A stretch of DNA of 64,000 nt, taken from Bdellovibrionales bacterium Ga0074139. GTDB lineage: Bacteria; Bdellovibrionota; Bdellovibrionia; Bdellovibrionales; Bdellovibrionaceae. The notes below the pieces were generated by a model. That model searched no databases. It had not been told where the DNA came from and was given only the letters and a program-made list of their open reading frames with translations. The stretch lies in NCBI GenBank assembly GCA_001464795.1, contig LNEB01000013.1, forward strand, positions 124,001 to 188,000, in the 5' to 3' direction. Shown here piece by piece: positions 45,259 through 54,270 of this stretch. The position numbers and the translations under genes were made by a program. Position 1 is the first letter of the stretch. Each line of letters starts with the position of its first letter.

Positions 45259-47412
45259 ATGCTATTGGCTGTAAGTCTATTATTTGTTTTATCTGCTAAG
45301 GCCGAGGTTCGTGAAACTTGGCTTGCACCTGTGGAAATTTTTGGCACCCAAGCGGAAATGATTGAATACCCCACACAGCCCCAGCGAATCACGAAAAAGA
45401 AATTGGAAAGTTTGCAAACCACCGATGTCACGAAGGTGCTAAAACAAGTCAGCGGAGCCTACGTCAGAGAAGAAGATGGTTTGGGTTTAAGGCCTAATAT
45501 TGGTTTACGCGGTACAAATCCCGATCGTTCAAAAAAAATAAGTCTTTATCAAGACGGGATTTTGATTGGTCCTGCCCCCTATTCAGCTCCAGCAGCCTAT
45601 TTTACACCTTCACTGGTCCTGTCTGAATCCATGGAAGTTTATAAAGGTTTTGCAGCTCTTCCCTTTGGACCTAATTCTGTAGGGGGTGCCGTTCAGTATT
45701 TAACAAGACCACTTCCTGAAAAATCAGCAGCCCATGCCAAGGTTTCTGTCGGTTCATTTAATACCCAATTATACAAACTCAGATTCGAAAAAGCAGGTGA
45801 GCAAAATTCATTTTCAATGCAGGTCGCAAGATTACAATCCGATGGTTTCAAAAAAATCGATCGAGGAGGATCTACTGGATACACTCAAAATCATTTTCAA
45901 CTGAATTGGGGAAGAAAACTTCAGCATCCTCAGCAGTTGTCACATTCTATCAGGGCTTACTTTTCCTATGAAGATGAAAAATCCAACGAAACTTATTTGG
46001 GACTGACACAAAATGATTTTTCAAAGTCTTTTAAGCGAAGATACAACGCTTCACAATTGGATCAAATGCAGTGGTCCCATCAAGCCTTGCAGCTTCATCA
46101 TGATTATCAACTGTCTCCTGAATCAGCACTCCAATCCAAAATTTATTTTCATCAGTTTCAAAGAACTTGGTTCAGACTTGATGGATTTAATGACAATGCG
46201 GTCAACCTTCGAGACATTCTCAATCAGCCTGGAAGTTTTACGAATTATTATAATATTTTAAAAGGTGATCAGGATTCCACTTCACTGGGTGTGAATGGTC
46301 AGCTTCGTTTGGTCAATAACGATAGAAACTACTACAGCCAAGGTGTGCAATCCGCCTACAGCCAGGTTATCAATTACCCAACTGTCAGCCATGAAATCGA
46401 AATCTCTGCAAGAATTCATAAAGATCAAATTAAGCGTGATCACACTGAAAATTTGCATGAGATGGTTTCTAATCAACTTCTACCAGTAGCAGCTGCCACA
46501 CAAAGCACACTCAACCAAGATCAAGCGACAGCACTGACCACCACTTTTTTAGATCACATCAAATATCAGGATTGGACTCTGACGCCAGCCTTCCGATTCG
46601 AGAATGTGGAATTTAAATATGAAGATCATTTGGGATCCACACAGAAAAATCGCAATGATGATATTATGGTCTCGGGATTAAGTTTGATGAGAAAAATAAA
46701 TTCCAATTCCTCAATTAGAACAAGTTTGAATCAGGCTGCCACGTTATCAGGGTTGACTTCTGATGGCCGTGAAAAAAATGAAGAAGCCACTCTTTATGAA
46801 ATCGAATGGAATTATGTATCAAGTCAGATCGAAATGCAGGCCACTTATTTTTACAATGATTATCAAAACTTAACTGGAACCTGCACCGTATCATCTGGGT
46901 GCACGAATTCTCAGCTTGATGTTCAGTTCAATGGTGGAAAAGCCATCATTGATGGTACTGAAATTAAATTAGGAAAAAACTATCAGGTGGCAGCTGTTGA
47001 TTTTCCAGTCACACTGAATTTGACCTATTTAAACTCTCGGTTTGACTCTGAGTTTACCTCCACTTCACCAGAGTGGGGAATTGGCACCATAAAGAAAGGG
47101 GACCCCCTTCCTTACGTTCCAAGCCTTATTTCAAGTCTTAATTTTGGCACCCGCAAAGGTCGATACTACCAAGAAATTTCCATTTTTCATCAGTCTTCCG
47201 TTTATGATCAAAGTGCAGCCGCCGACCGAGTTAAAATTCCCGCCTATGGAATCATCGATTTCTCGGCCCAGTATAAGTACTCTGAAAAAGGACAAATTCT
47301 TTTTAAATGGGATAACGTCTTAGCTCGAGAGTACACAGTCGCTGCAAGACCCTTTGGACTTCGCCCGGGCAAACCACAAAGTTTCCAAGTGGGACTTCAG
47401 CATGACTTTTGA
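45259..47412 (+). CDS. TonB-dependent outer-membrane receptor
   Basis: A 717-residue receptor. The signal peptide 'LLAVSLLFVLSAKA' is followed by a plug domain ('GLGLRPNIGLRGTNPDRSKK', 'YQDGILIGPAPYSAPAAYF', 'ESMEVYKGFAALPFGPNSVG') typical of the FecA-like branch. The rest is a 22-strand barrel by pattern, with C-terminal 'FQVGLQHDF' ending in Phe. It probably takes up a ferric chelate with TonB energy. Its last bases overlap the start of the next gene by 11 nt. Confidence 0.92.
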   Translation: MLLAVSLLFVLSAKAEVRETWLAPVEIFGTQAEMIEYPTQPQRITKKKLESLQTTDVTKVLKQVSGAYVREEDGLGLRPNIGLRGTNPDRSKKISLYQDGILIGPAPYSAPAAYFTPSLVLSESMEVYKGFAALPFGPNSVGGAVQYLTRPLPEKSAAHAKVSVGSFNTQLYKLRFEKAGEQNSFSMQVARLQSDGFKKIDRGGSTGYTQNHFQLNWGRKLQHPQQLSHSIRAYFSYEDEKSNETYLGLTQNDFSKSFKRRYNASQLDQMQWSHQALQLHHDYQLSPESALQSKIYFHQFQRTWFRLDGFNDNAVNLRDILNQPGSFTNYYNILKGDQDSTSLGVNGQLRLVNNDRNYYSQGVQSAYSQVINYPTVSHEIEISARIHKDQIKRDHTENLHEMVSNQLLPVAAATQSTLNQDQATALTTTFLDHIKYQDWTLTPAFRFENVEFKYEDHLGSTQKNRNDDIMVSGLSLMRKINSNSSIRTSLNQAATLSGLTSDGREKNEEATLYEIEWNYVSSQIEMQATYFYNDYQNLTGTCTVSSGCTNSQLDVQFNGGKAIIDGTEIKLGKNYQVAAVDFPVTLNLTYLNSRFDSEFTSTSPEWGIGTIKKGDPLPYVPSLISSLNFGTRKGRYYQEISIFHQSSVYDQSAAADRVKIPAYGIIDFSAQYKYSEKGQILFKWDNVLAREYTVAARPFGLRPGKPQSFQVGLQHDF

Positions 47413-48331
47413 TGCCTATTTTCAAATTTGGAAAGAGCGCTTCTTAGTGCCTTTGGATGATCCAGGATCCAGGCTCTTTCATTTAAATTTAATTCTTTCC
47501 CTTGTTCTTATCTTAGGTTGGGTTTTAATTTCGAAAAAAGATTTTCATTTTTCAGATGTTAAAAAATTAGTATTAAGAAAAAAGTACTGGTGGAACAGAT
47601 CTACAAAAGTGGATTATCAAATCTACTTTCTAAATTCATTTTTAAAAGTTTTTCTTTTTATTCCCTTTTTGGATTTTAGTTTTTTTATTTCCAAGTCTGT
47701 GGCGGCTACACTTGTTAATATTCACGGTGATTTTTTAGAATTTTCTAGCACAGGCTTTCATTTATTGTTGTTTACAATCTTCAGCTTTGTCGTAGATGAT
47801 TTCCTAAGATTCATTCAGCATTTCAGTATGCATAAAATCCCCTTTCTTTGGAAAATTCATGCCACCCATCATTCAGCGCGAATTATGACACCCATGACAT
47901 TGTTCAGAAATCATCCTTTGGAATCAGGTATTGCAACCATCAGAAACAGCCTAAGCCTGGGGCTTTCCACGGGCCTGTTCATTTTTTTATTTCAAGCTCA
48001 ATTGAATGTGGTGACCTTGCTTGGTGTTAATATTTTTGGATTTTTATTTAACTTATTAGGTGCGAACTTAAGGCACAGTCATATTCCCATTTCATTGCCT
48101 TTGTTTTTAGAAAAAATTGTGATCAGTCCATTGCAGCACCAAATTCACCATTCGAAACTGGAAGAACACTGGGATAAAAATATGGGAGTCAGTCTTTCCA
48201 TTTGGGACCGACTTGCAGGCACCTGGTTACCATCAAAGAATGTAAGCAATCTAAAATTTGGACTTAGCGATAGAAAACGACAAAGCTTTATTCAGGAACT
48301 AAAAGCACCTTTGTCCACCAAAGGTGCTTAA
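47402..48331 (+). CDS. Sterol desaturase / fatty acid hydroxylase family protein
   Basis: A 309-residue polytopic membrane protein with the diiron histidine signature of the family: 'FSMHK', 'HATHHSARIMTP', 'HSHIP' and 'HQIHHSKLEEH'. Members hydroxylate or desaturate lipid chains. I start at the ATG at 47402, which overlaps the receptor end by 11 nt; an earlier ATG at 47354 lies inside the receptor gene. Its last codons form a strong hairpin at 48303-48329. As the last gene of an iron operon, it may be an iron-dependent enzyme whose expression follows iron state. Confidence 0.87.
   Translation: MTFDAYFQIWKERFLVPLDDPGSRLFHLNLILSLVLILGWVLISKKDFHFSDVKKLVLRKKYWWNRSTKVDYQIYFLNSFLKVFLFIPFLDFSFFISKSVAATLVNIHGDFLEFSSTGFHLLLFTIFSFVVDDFLRFIQHFSMHKIPFLWKIHATHHSARIMTPMTLFRNHPLESGIATIRNSLSLGLSTGLFIFLFQAQLNVVTLLGVNIFGFLFNLLGANLRHSHIPISLPLFLEKIVISPLQHQIHHSKLEEHWDKNMGVSLSIWDRLAGTWLPSKNVSNLKFGLSDRKRQSFIQELKAPLSTKGA
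48303..48329 (-). terminator. Hairpin terminator shared by convergent operons
   Basis: AAGCACCTTTG and CAAAGGTGCTT pair perfectly over 11 bp around a five-base loop. On the minus strand the stem is followed by TTTTAG, so it can terminate the leftward 50.9-48.3 kb operon. On the plus strand it overlaps the last codons of the hydroxylase gene and lacks a T run. Confidence 0.65.
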
Positions 48332-48340
48332 TAAGTAGTA

Positions 48341-48676
48341 TTACTTAGCTGATTGCTGAAGATCAGCAATAAAAGCCACGATCTCTTCATCAGTTGCAGC
48401 TGCGAACTGAGCATCTGATGCTTTCAACTTTTCAATGACTGAAGCTAAATCATTAGAAATAAAACCTGTTTCTAATGCAATCACTGCATCATTGCTGACC
48501 ATGATCATATCATTGCTTTGTGAAAGACCTGCTAAAGTTGCAGATGGTGCAGACGTAATCAAAAAGGGTGAGAATGTAGAAGCTGCATACTTCAAATCAT
48601 CCAGACCTCTAAGATCAGGTCCACCGGCAAAAGATAAACTAGATGCTAAAAATACCACTGTTAAAATTGTTTTCAT
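48341..48676 (-). CDS. Small secreted protein A (tandem paralogue)
   Basis: A 111-residue protein with AGGAG ribosome site and signal peptide ('LTVVFLASSLSFAG'). The mature helical part shares its centre with its neighbour: 'NDMIMVSNDAVIALETGFIS' and 'DLASVIEKLKASDA' align with 'NDLLMVKEDAYIALETGVVS' and 'NLASVMEKMKSVDS'. It is the last gene of a leftward three-gene unit with the secreted peptidase-like protein. No family is recognised. Confidence 0.7.
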   Translation of the reverse strand: MKTILTVVFLASSLSFAGGPDLRGLDDLKYAASTFSPFLITSAPSATLAGLSQSNDMIMVSNDAVIALETGFISNDLASVIEKLKASDAQFAAATDEEIVAFIADLQQSAK

Positions 48677-48694
48677 AAAATCTCCTATTGTTTG

Positions 48695-49012
48695 TTAGTT
48701 AGTTTGAATAATGACTAATAAAAGTTGTTCGTCAGATAATCCTGCTTGCATTGAATCTACAGATTTCATTTTTTCCATGACTGATGCCAAATTCTCAGAA
48801 ACAACACCCGTTTCTAATGCGATATAGGCGTCCTCTTTCACCATCAAAAGATCATTTTGATTGGAAGCAGAAATATTCGAAGATCCTTGCGAACTAAGAG
48901 CTGTGGGAACCATCGTTGAAGTGGCTTTTGATAGCACTCCGAATTGCAACTGGGCCTGTGACAGACTGCCTGCAATACTTAAAGCCAAAACAAGCACTGT
49001 TTGTTTTTTCAT
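48695..49012 (-). CDS. Small secreted protein B (tandem paralogue)
   Basis: A 105-residue secreted protein with signal peptide ending near 'SLSQA'. The start overlaps the stop of the large peptidase-like gene by 4 nt (ATGA) with a GGAG ribosome site just upstream. It shares about half of its mature residues with protein A by eye. Small paired secreted proteins next to a secreted hydrolase may be its substrates, partners or inhibitors; this is inference only. Confidence 0.7.
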   Translation of the reverse strand: MKKQTVLVLALSIAGSLSQAQLQFGVLSKATSTMVPTALSSQGSSNISASNQNDLLMVKEDAYIALETGVVSENLASVMEKMKSVDSMQAGLSDEQLLLVIIQTN

Positions 49013-50940
49013 ATTTTTTCTCCTTTTTTAGTTTTTTGTTCATTCACTAATTTTTGCTTTATTTCATTAATCATTCGCGTTTGCTCATTGATATCTTTTA
49101 GGAAATCCTCACCTAAAATCTGGATAGTCAAAGCCTCATAGGTTTTTAAAAGATCGTCGATTTTGCTTTTTGAGTTTTTAAAATTCTCTTCGAGGGCTAA
49201 CCTGACAGTGTAGATTTCTTCATCAGAAGGAATACCGTAAGAGCCTTTGAAGTATTCAGCACCGTGATGCATGTCTTTTTTAAGCATGTCTTTTGCAAGC
49301 TGGGTCACTTCTGAATCCGTCTTTTTCAGTTCATGGTTCATAATGTGAGCATTTCGAATCATAGATAGACGCTCATAAGTCTGCCGGTTCAGCACAAACA
49401 TGGATGATAAAAATTTTCCAGAATTCATAACTTTACTAAAGATAATTTGTCTTTCACTCAAAGAAAGCTTGAAATAAGAAGCCATGTCTTTGATGACCAC
49501 ACCTGATGCAAGGCTCACTTGATCGATATGCCTTTGGAAAAGTTTCTTTTTAGAGGACCAATAGTAAGGTCCGTTTTCAGTCTTTAGGTTTTCTGGGATT
49601 TCATGGCTAAGACCAGCTTTAATCAGTGCATCTCTTACACCTTTTGGAGTATGGATCTGCAGCTCGGAGATTTGAATATTTTCAGGAACTACATTTCTAA
49701 ACAGATTAAAAGTTTCAGAGGCACAATTGTTATTAGAAAAATAATACTTTCCACGGTAAGTCCAATTTTGCTCGGTGACCCTTTGTACGAAGTTGGAAAT
49801 TTGTGCTCTATTAAGTTTTACAGGATAACTATAAAGTTCACGCAGTTCCAACTGTGTGTACTCGTGAATCACGTTCAATAAAGGCATGATATAAAGCCTT
49901 GATGGATAACCACCCGTGATTCCCTTCATAGTACTGATCGCAAGATCTGTAACACCTGCTCTGTAGCTCACGACTCGGTGATAAGCCGTGTCTTTCAAGC
50001 ACTCTTCATCTAAAACTTTTCGGTGAGGGGCACAAATAACCAGTCGAATCATGGAGTGACCCCACTGAGACATCATGGAATCTCCGTCACCTGCTAGAAG
50101 ATAATGAACAGCGGCAATCCGGGAAGCATCTAAAGGTTCATAAATATGACCCATAATTTCAGAAGAGTTAATTGTGGTCAGAATATGCTGACCCTTTTTA
50201 CAGTTATAATTTTGAAAGGGTTGATGCTGAAAGTGCTTGGCTAAAAACGCGTATCCTGAAGGTCTTCGACATTGATACTCAGGATCCATCAGAAAAAACT
50301 CAAGATTGACAGCAAAGGCTTCATCTGGACTTTTAAATTCGTAAGCATAGGGTGACCTGGCGGTCGAGTCATCTTCTTCAAGTATCTGCCGACCCTTCAT
50401 TTCTTTTTTGGACCAGGAAATAGAATACAAAAACTGAGGGTTATCAGAAATGTTTTTGCTAAATGAATACCAAGCACAATGTGATGGTTTGGTGTCACTT
50501 TCATTTGATGGAGCTGCGCACTCGTGTCTATAGGGATTGGTTTCATGAACCAAATGATGATCGTACTGATGAGCTAATTCATGAACAAGTGTTCCAAGCG
50601 CAAGATCATAAACAGTTTTATGCCGACTGGATGTTGTCGTATTTGGAACTGAGCGCTCGGGTCCCGCGACTATATGAGCTTTCAATTGGTCTGATAGCTG
50701 TATCGTACTAAAATAAGTTCGACCCAGTTCATCTAATTTTTTATATTCAATTTTGACAGTTTTATTCAGTCGCGTTTTAAGCAGTGGTGGCAGCAACTCC
50801 ACAGCTTTTTCAATTAGCCTGTTGGTGGCTTGGATTTCAGATTGATTTAAATTTGCAGAATTAAAGTCCACTTTCAAAGCAAAGGCTTTGAAGCTCAAAC
50901 TCAATATTAATAGATAAAGACCATACTTTAATTTTTGCAC
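49009..50940 (-). CDS. Secreted protein joining an HExxH metallopeptidase-like region and a DUF4105/Lnb-type domain
   Basis: A 643-residue exported protein (signal peptide 'GLYLLILSLSFKAFA'). Residues about 60-245 hold 'TLVHELAHQYDHH' with His120, Glu121, His124 and a later His, followed by 'YEFKSPDEAFAVN', a pattern of zinc peptidases. Residues about 275-430 match DUF4105, related to Lnb: 'SQWGHSMIRL' with His295, 'GGYPSRLYIMPLLNVIHEYT', 'YSYPVKLNRAQI' and 'YYFSNNNCASETFNLF' with Cys406, a likely His-Cys pair. The last 200 residues are helical and unassigned. The two small secreted paralogues follow directly. Both activities are inferred from motifs. Confidence 0.78.
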   Translation of the reverse strand: MQKLKYGLYLLILSLSFKAFALKVDFNSANLNQSEIQATNRLIEKAVELLPPLLKTRLNKTVKIEYKKLDELGRTYFSTIQLSDQLKAHIVAGPERSVPNTTTSSRHKTVYDLALGTLVHELAHQYDHHLVHETNPYRHECAAPSNESDTKPSHCAWYSFSKNISDNPQFLYSISWSKKEMKGRQILEEDDSTARSPYAYEFKSPDEAFAVNLEFFLMDPEYQCRRPSGYAFLAKHFQHQPFQNYNCKKGQHILTTINSSEIMGHIYEPLDASRIAAVHYLLAGDGDSMMSQWGHSMIRLVICAPHRKVLDEECLKDTAYHRVVSYRAGVTDLAISTMKGITGGYPSRLYIMPLLNVIHEYTQLELRELYSYPVKLNRAQISNFVQRVTEQNWTYRGKYYFSNNNCASETFNLFRNVVPENIQISELQIHTPKGVRDALIKAGLSHEIPENLKTENGPYYWSSKKKLFQRHIDQVSLASGVVIKDMASYFKLSLSERQIIFSKVMNSGKFLSSMFVLNRQTYERLSMIRNAHIMNHELKKTDSEVTQLAKDMLKKDMHHGAEYFKGSYGIPSDEEIYTVRLALEENFKNSKSKIDDLLKTYEALTIQILGEDFLKDINEQTRMINEIKQKLVNEQKTKKGEKI

Positions 50941-51081
50941 ACAGTCTTGGTAGCTAGAAATGGACCGTTCCCAATTTTATTCAATTGGAGTTGGTAAAGT
51001 TTACCTGCATAAGGATTAGTCAAAGTGCTTAATTTAGGGTGGCATGAAAATGGCTTAGTATTTATGCAACAGAGGTAATTT

Positions 51082-51477
51082 ATGAAAAAATTGTTTGTGA
51101 TGACTTGTCTATTTTTATTTTCTTTTCCTGCTTTCGCCGGTGACAATGGAAGTTTCGTATCTTGCTTGTCTAATTCCGGGCGTACAGCCATGGTGTTTGG
51201 CCATATCTTGTCTTTAGCGAATGCTGAAACAGTTCAGCTTTCCATCGATAATCAGTCTTTAGGGGTTCTTGAGGTTGATAACTCTGTCTTTAAGAAACCA
51301 ATTGACGAGGAAACGATTCAATTCCTAGAGGCTGATGGTAGCCAAACCGATATACTAACAATTCGAATTTTATCACCCAAACGAATTGATATTTTAAGTG
51401 GAATCGATCCCCGTACCAATGAAGCTCTTACCCATCAAATTAAGCTCAACTGCAAAACAGTTTATAATCCCATTTAA
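51082..51477 (+). CDS. Small exported protein of unknown function
   Basis: A 131-residue exported protein with signal peptide ('FVMTCLFLFSFPAFAG') and a GAGGT ribosome site. Two Cys residues flank a strand-rich middle. I recognise no family. The spacer to the divergent gene (50941-51081, 141 nt) should contain both promoters; I see no certain elements in it. Confidence 0.6.
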   Translation: MKKLFVMTCLFLFSFPAFAGDNGSFVSCLSNSGRTAMVFGHILSLANAETVQLSIDNQSLGVLEVDNSVFKKPIDEETIQFLEADGSQTDILTIRILSPKRIDILSGIDPRTNEALTHQIKLNCKTVYNPI

Positions 51478-51584
51478 GCTGCCTTTGGACGGCACTGTCT
51501 AAAGTTGAGACACTTGAAATCCATTGCAAACCCATTAGGCAAGGCCCTGGCTTTGCTTCACCCAACAGCAGTTGAGGAGTTGTT

Positions 51585-52157
51585 ATGACTAAAATTCTAG
51601 GTCTTATTATCATGCTGTTTGCGGTTGTGGGTTGTGATCAAAAATCCAGCTCAAATAGTAGTGGCACTTCAACTCAATGCTTAGCAAACCCCTACACAGG
51701 AGTTTGTGACAATTCGGTTTATAATTCTGCTAATGGTTTTCAAGCTTATCCAGGAGCTCCAGGATATTCTTCAGACCCCAATAGTGTGTTTCGTTACCAA
51801 TTGGATCAGTACTACTTTTCACAAAATGGTTCCCTATCTGCACTCTGTGCATGCCCAGTGGGAAGTCGCCCTGTTTACAATGGATCTCTAGGAATTGGCT
51901 GTGCTCAAAGTGCGCTTGTCCCCACTTGGGCTCCTATTTATTTTCACGCTTTGAACACAGTGTCGGGCTCTAATATTAACTCTCATTATGTGAACATTCC
52001 CCAAATGTCGAACATCAACAATCAGTTTCAAAACGGCTGCTATTCCAATGTGGCTTGGAGCTGCCTCATCGGGCAAAATAACCAATGCCCCGGTGGCTCA
52101 GCTTGTCAGGCTTCCGCAAGCAATTCCCCCATCGGAATTTGTGTAAGAACTCAGTAA
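51585..52157 (+). CDS. Cysteine-rich lipoprotein of unknown function
   Basis: A 190-residue lipoprotein with GAGGAG ribosome site and lipobox 'VVGC' (Cys17). The mature part has eight or more Cys in motifs such as 'QCLANPYTGVC', 'LCACPVGS' and 'QNNQCPGGSACQ', and is rich in Asn, Ser and Tyr. This suggests a disulfide-held extracellular domain. The hairpins and terminator after its stop are at 52158-52230. No family is recognised. Confidence 0.65.
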   Translation: MTKILGLIIMLFAVVGCDQKSSSNSSGTSTQCLANPYTGVCDNSVYNSANGFQAYPGAPGYSSDPNSVFRYQLDQYYFSQNGSLSALCACPVGSRPVYNGSLGIGCAQSALVPTWAPIYFHALNTVSGSNINSHYVNIPQMSNINNQFQNGCYSNVAWSCLIGQNNQCPGGSACQASASNSPIGICVRTQ

Positions 52158-52198
52158 TAGCCAATACCAACAAGGCTAACGCGCCGTTACGGCTAATG

Positions 52199-52230
52199 TA
52201 CCACTCCTTCCAGAGTGGTATTTTTTTTTC
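52199..52230 (+). terminator. Rho-independent terminator abutting the next start codon
   Basis: TACCACTC (52199-52206) pairs with GAGTGGTA (52213-52220) across a six-base loop, followed by nine T and a C. It is a textbook terminator for the lipoprotein gene. The M3 peptidase ATG follows at once at 52231. TATTTT at 52219-52224 is also placed like a -10 element for a leaderless start near 52231. Confidence 0.85.
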
Positions 52231-54270
52231 ATGAAAAATACAAATCCTTTACTCGAAAAATTCGCTGGAACTGATGCCTGTGTCCCTTTTGATTTGATTA
52301 AACTCGAGCACTTCAAACCTGCTTTGGCTGAATCCATTCAAATCGCAAAAGCCAATGTTGAAAAAATTAAAACCTCAACGGCTGCACCTAATTTTAATAA
52401 TGTCATTGAAGCCTTAGAAGCTTCCAGTGATCTAATGGAATCCATTTCTTCTGTTTTTGGGAACTTAGAATCGGCCAATGGATCTGATGAAATGATGAAG
52501 CTAGCACCCGAGATCTATCAAAGCCTAGCTGCTTTTTCTTCTGATGTTTCTTTAGATTCAGAATTATTTAAAAAAATAAAGTCTGTTTATGACCAGAAAT
52601 CTCAACTTCATTTATCCACTGAACAAAATATGCTTCTTGATAAGACTTATAAATCTTTTGTGCGCAACGGAGCCCTTCTGTCGCCTGAAGTGAAAGACAA
52701 AGTCCGGGCCATCGATCAAAAACTAGCGGCCTTAAGTCCTCAGTACTCAGAAAATTTATTAAAATCCACCAATGCTTTTGAAATGGTTTTAGATAATAAA
52801 TCCGATCTTGATGGCTTACCCGATTCAGCCATTGAAGCCGCTTCGCAAGCAGCTGAAAAAAAAGGCTACTCTGGAAAATGGCTATTTAATCTTCAAGTGC
52901 CTTCTTATTTAGCTTATGTGACTTACGCAAAGAATCGAAGTTTACGTGAAAAAATGTCCCGTGCATTCGCGACTCGAGCTTTCAAAGATTCCTTTGATAA
53001 TCAAAAAATTGTTTTAGAAACTGTGAAGCTTCGTCATGAACGGGCTCAGCTTTTAGGATTTAAAACCCACGCTGATTTTGTGTTGGAAGAACGAATGGCT
53101 CAAACTCCACAAACAGTACAAAAATTTTTAGACCGCCTCAGTGTAGCTGGAAAGCCAGCGGGACTTCGCGACATTGAAGAATTAAAAGCTTTTGCAATGT
53201 CGACTGATGGCCTCGATGACATCAAACCTTGGGATATTGCTTATTACTCTGAAAAATTAAAAGAATCTAAATATGCTTTTAATGAAGAAGACCTACGCCC
53301 CTATTTCAAATTAGAAAATGTGGTGGATGGAGTGTTTGAACACGCAAGAAGACTTTATGGGTTAGTCTTCAAAGAAAACTCAAAAATTCCCGTTTACCAC
53401 GAAGAAGTGAAGGCCTACGAGATTCACGAAGAAGTGAGCGGAAAGTTCATGGGACTTTTTTATGCGGACTACTTTCCTCGTGAAACTAAAAAATCAGGCG
53501 CATGGATGACGACCTTTAGGAACCAAGGCCTTCATGACGGTGAAATACGAAGACCCCATGTTTCCATTGTTTGTAACTTTACAAAACCCACGGCCACAAA
53601 ACCCAGCTTGCTGACCTACGATGAAGTGAAAACATTATTTCACGAATTTGGTCACGCACTACACGGAATGCTAGCGAACAGCACTTACAAATCCTTGGCG
53701 GGCACTAATGTTTATTGGGATTTTGTCGAACTTCCTTCACAGATCATGGAAAATTGGGTCGGTGAAAAAGAAGGCCTCGATGTTTTTGCGAAACATTACG
53801 AAACGGGTGCCCCCATCCCCACTGAGTTAGTTGCAAAACTAAAAAAAGCTCAAAAATTTCAATCGGGTTATATGATGATGCGCCAACTTCAATTTTCAAC
53901 TTTAGATATGAAGTGGCACTCGACAGATCCTTCAGCGATCACAGATGTGGATCAGTTCGAAACTTTAGCCACCGAACCCACAAGATTACTGCCAAAACTT
54001 GAAGGTACCAATTCATCGTGTTCTTTCGGGCATATTTTTGCTGGTGGATATTCGGCGGGTTACTATTCTTATAAATGGGCTGAGGTTTTAGATGCTGATG
54101 CTTTTGAATACTTTTTAGAAAAGGGAATTTTCAATTCTGAAGTGGCCAAGTCTTTTAAGGAAAACATTTTATCTCGTGGAGGCTCTGAACATCCCATGGA
54201 ACTTTATAAAAAGTTTCGTGGTCGTGAACCGGATCCTGATGCCCTACTACGAAGAGACGGATTGATTTAA
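52231..54270 (+). CDS. M3-family oligopeptidase (OpdA/Dcp-like)
   Basis: A 679-residue thimet-oligopeptidase-type zinc peptidase. The zinc motif is 'FHEFGHALHGML' with His471, Glu472 and His475, and 'LPSQIMENWV' supplies the third ligand. It degrades oligopeptides in the cytosol, including signal peptides in related enzymes; there is no signal peptide. The start codon follows directly after a terminator's T run and lacks any ribosome site, so it may be leaderless. The gene shares one base with nadK. Choice between OpdA and Dcp needs a tree. Confidence 0.92.
   Translation: MKNTNPLLEKFAGTDACVPFDLIKLEHFKPALAESIQIAKANVEKIKTSTAAPNFNNVIEALEASSDLMESISSVFGNLESANGSDEMMKLAPEIYQSLAAFSSDVSLDSELFKKIKSVYDQKSQLHLSTEQNMLLDKTYKSFVRNGALLSPEVKDKVRAIDQKLAALSPQYSENLLKSTNAFEMVLDNKSDLDGLPDSAIEAASQAAEKKGYSGKWLFNLQVPSYLAYVTYAKNRSLREKMSRAFATRAFKDSFDNQKIVLETVKLRHERAQLLGFKTHADFVLEERMAQTPQTVQKFLDRLSVAGKPAGLRDIEELKAFAMSTDGLDDIKPWDIAYYSEKLKESKYAFNEEDLRPYFKLENVVDGVFEHARRLYGLVFKENSKIPVYHEEVKAYEIHEEVSGKFMGLFYADYFPRETKKSGAWMTTFRNQGLHDGEIRRPHVSIVCNFTKPTATKPSLLTYDEVKTLFHEFGHALHGMLANSTYKSLAGTNVYWDFVELPSQIMENWVGEKEGLDVFAKHYETGAPIPTELVAKLKKAQKFQSGYMMMRQLQFSTLDMKWHSTDPSAITDVDQFETLATEPTRLLPKLEGTNSSCSFGHIFAGGYSAGYYSYKWAEVLDADAFEYFLEKGIFNSEVAKSFKENILSRGGSEHPMELYKKFRGREPDPDALLRRDGLI

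Noticed and set aside
51540-51565. GCAAGGCC...GGCTTTGC stem as a terminator
   Set aside because: Loop is only about two bases and no T run follows.
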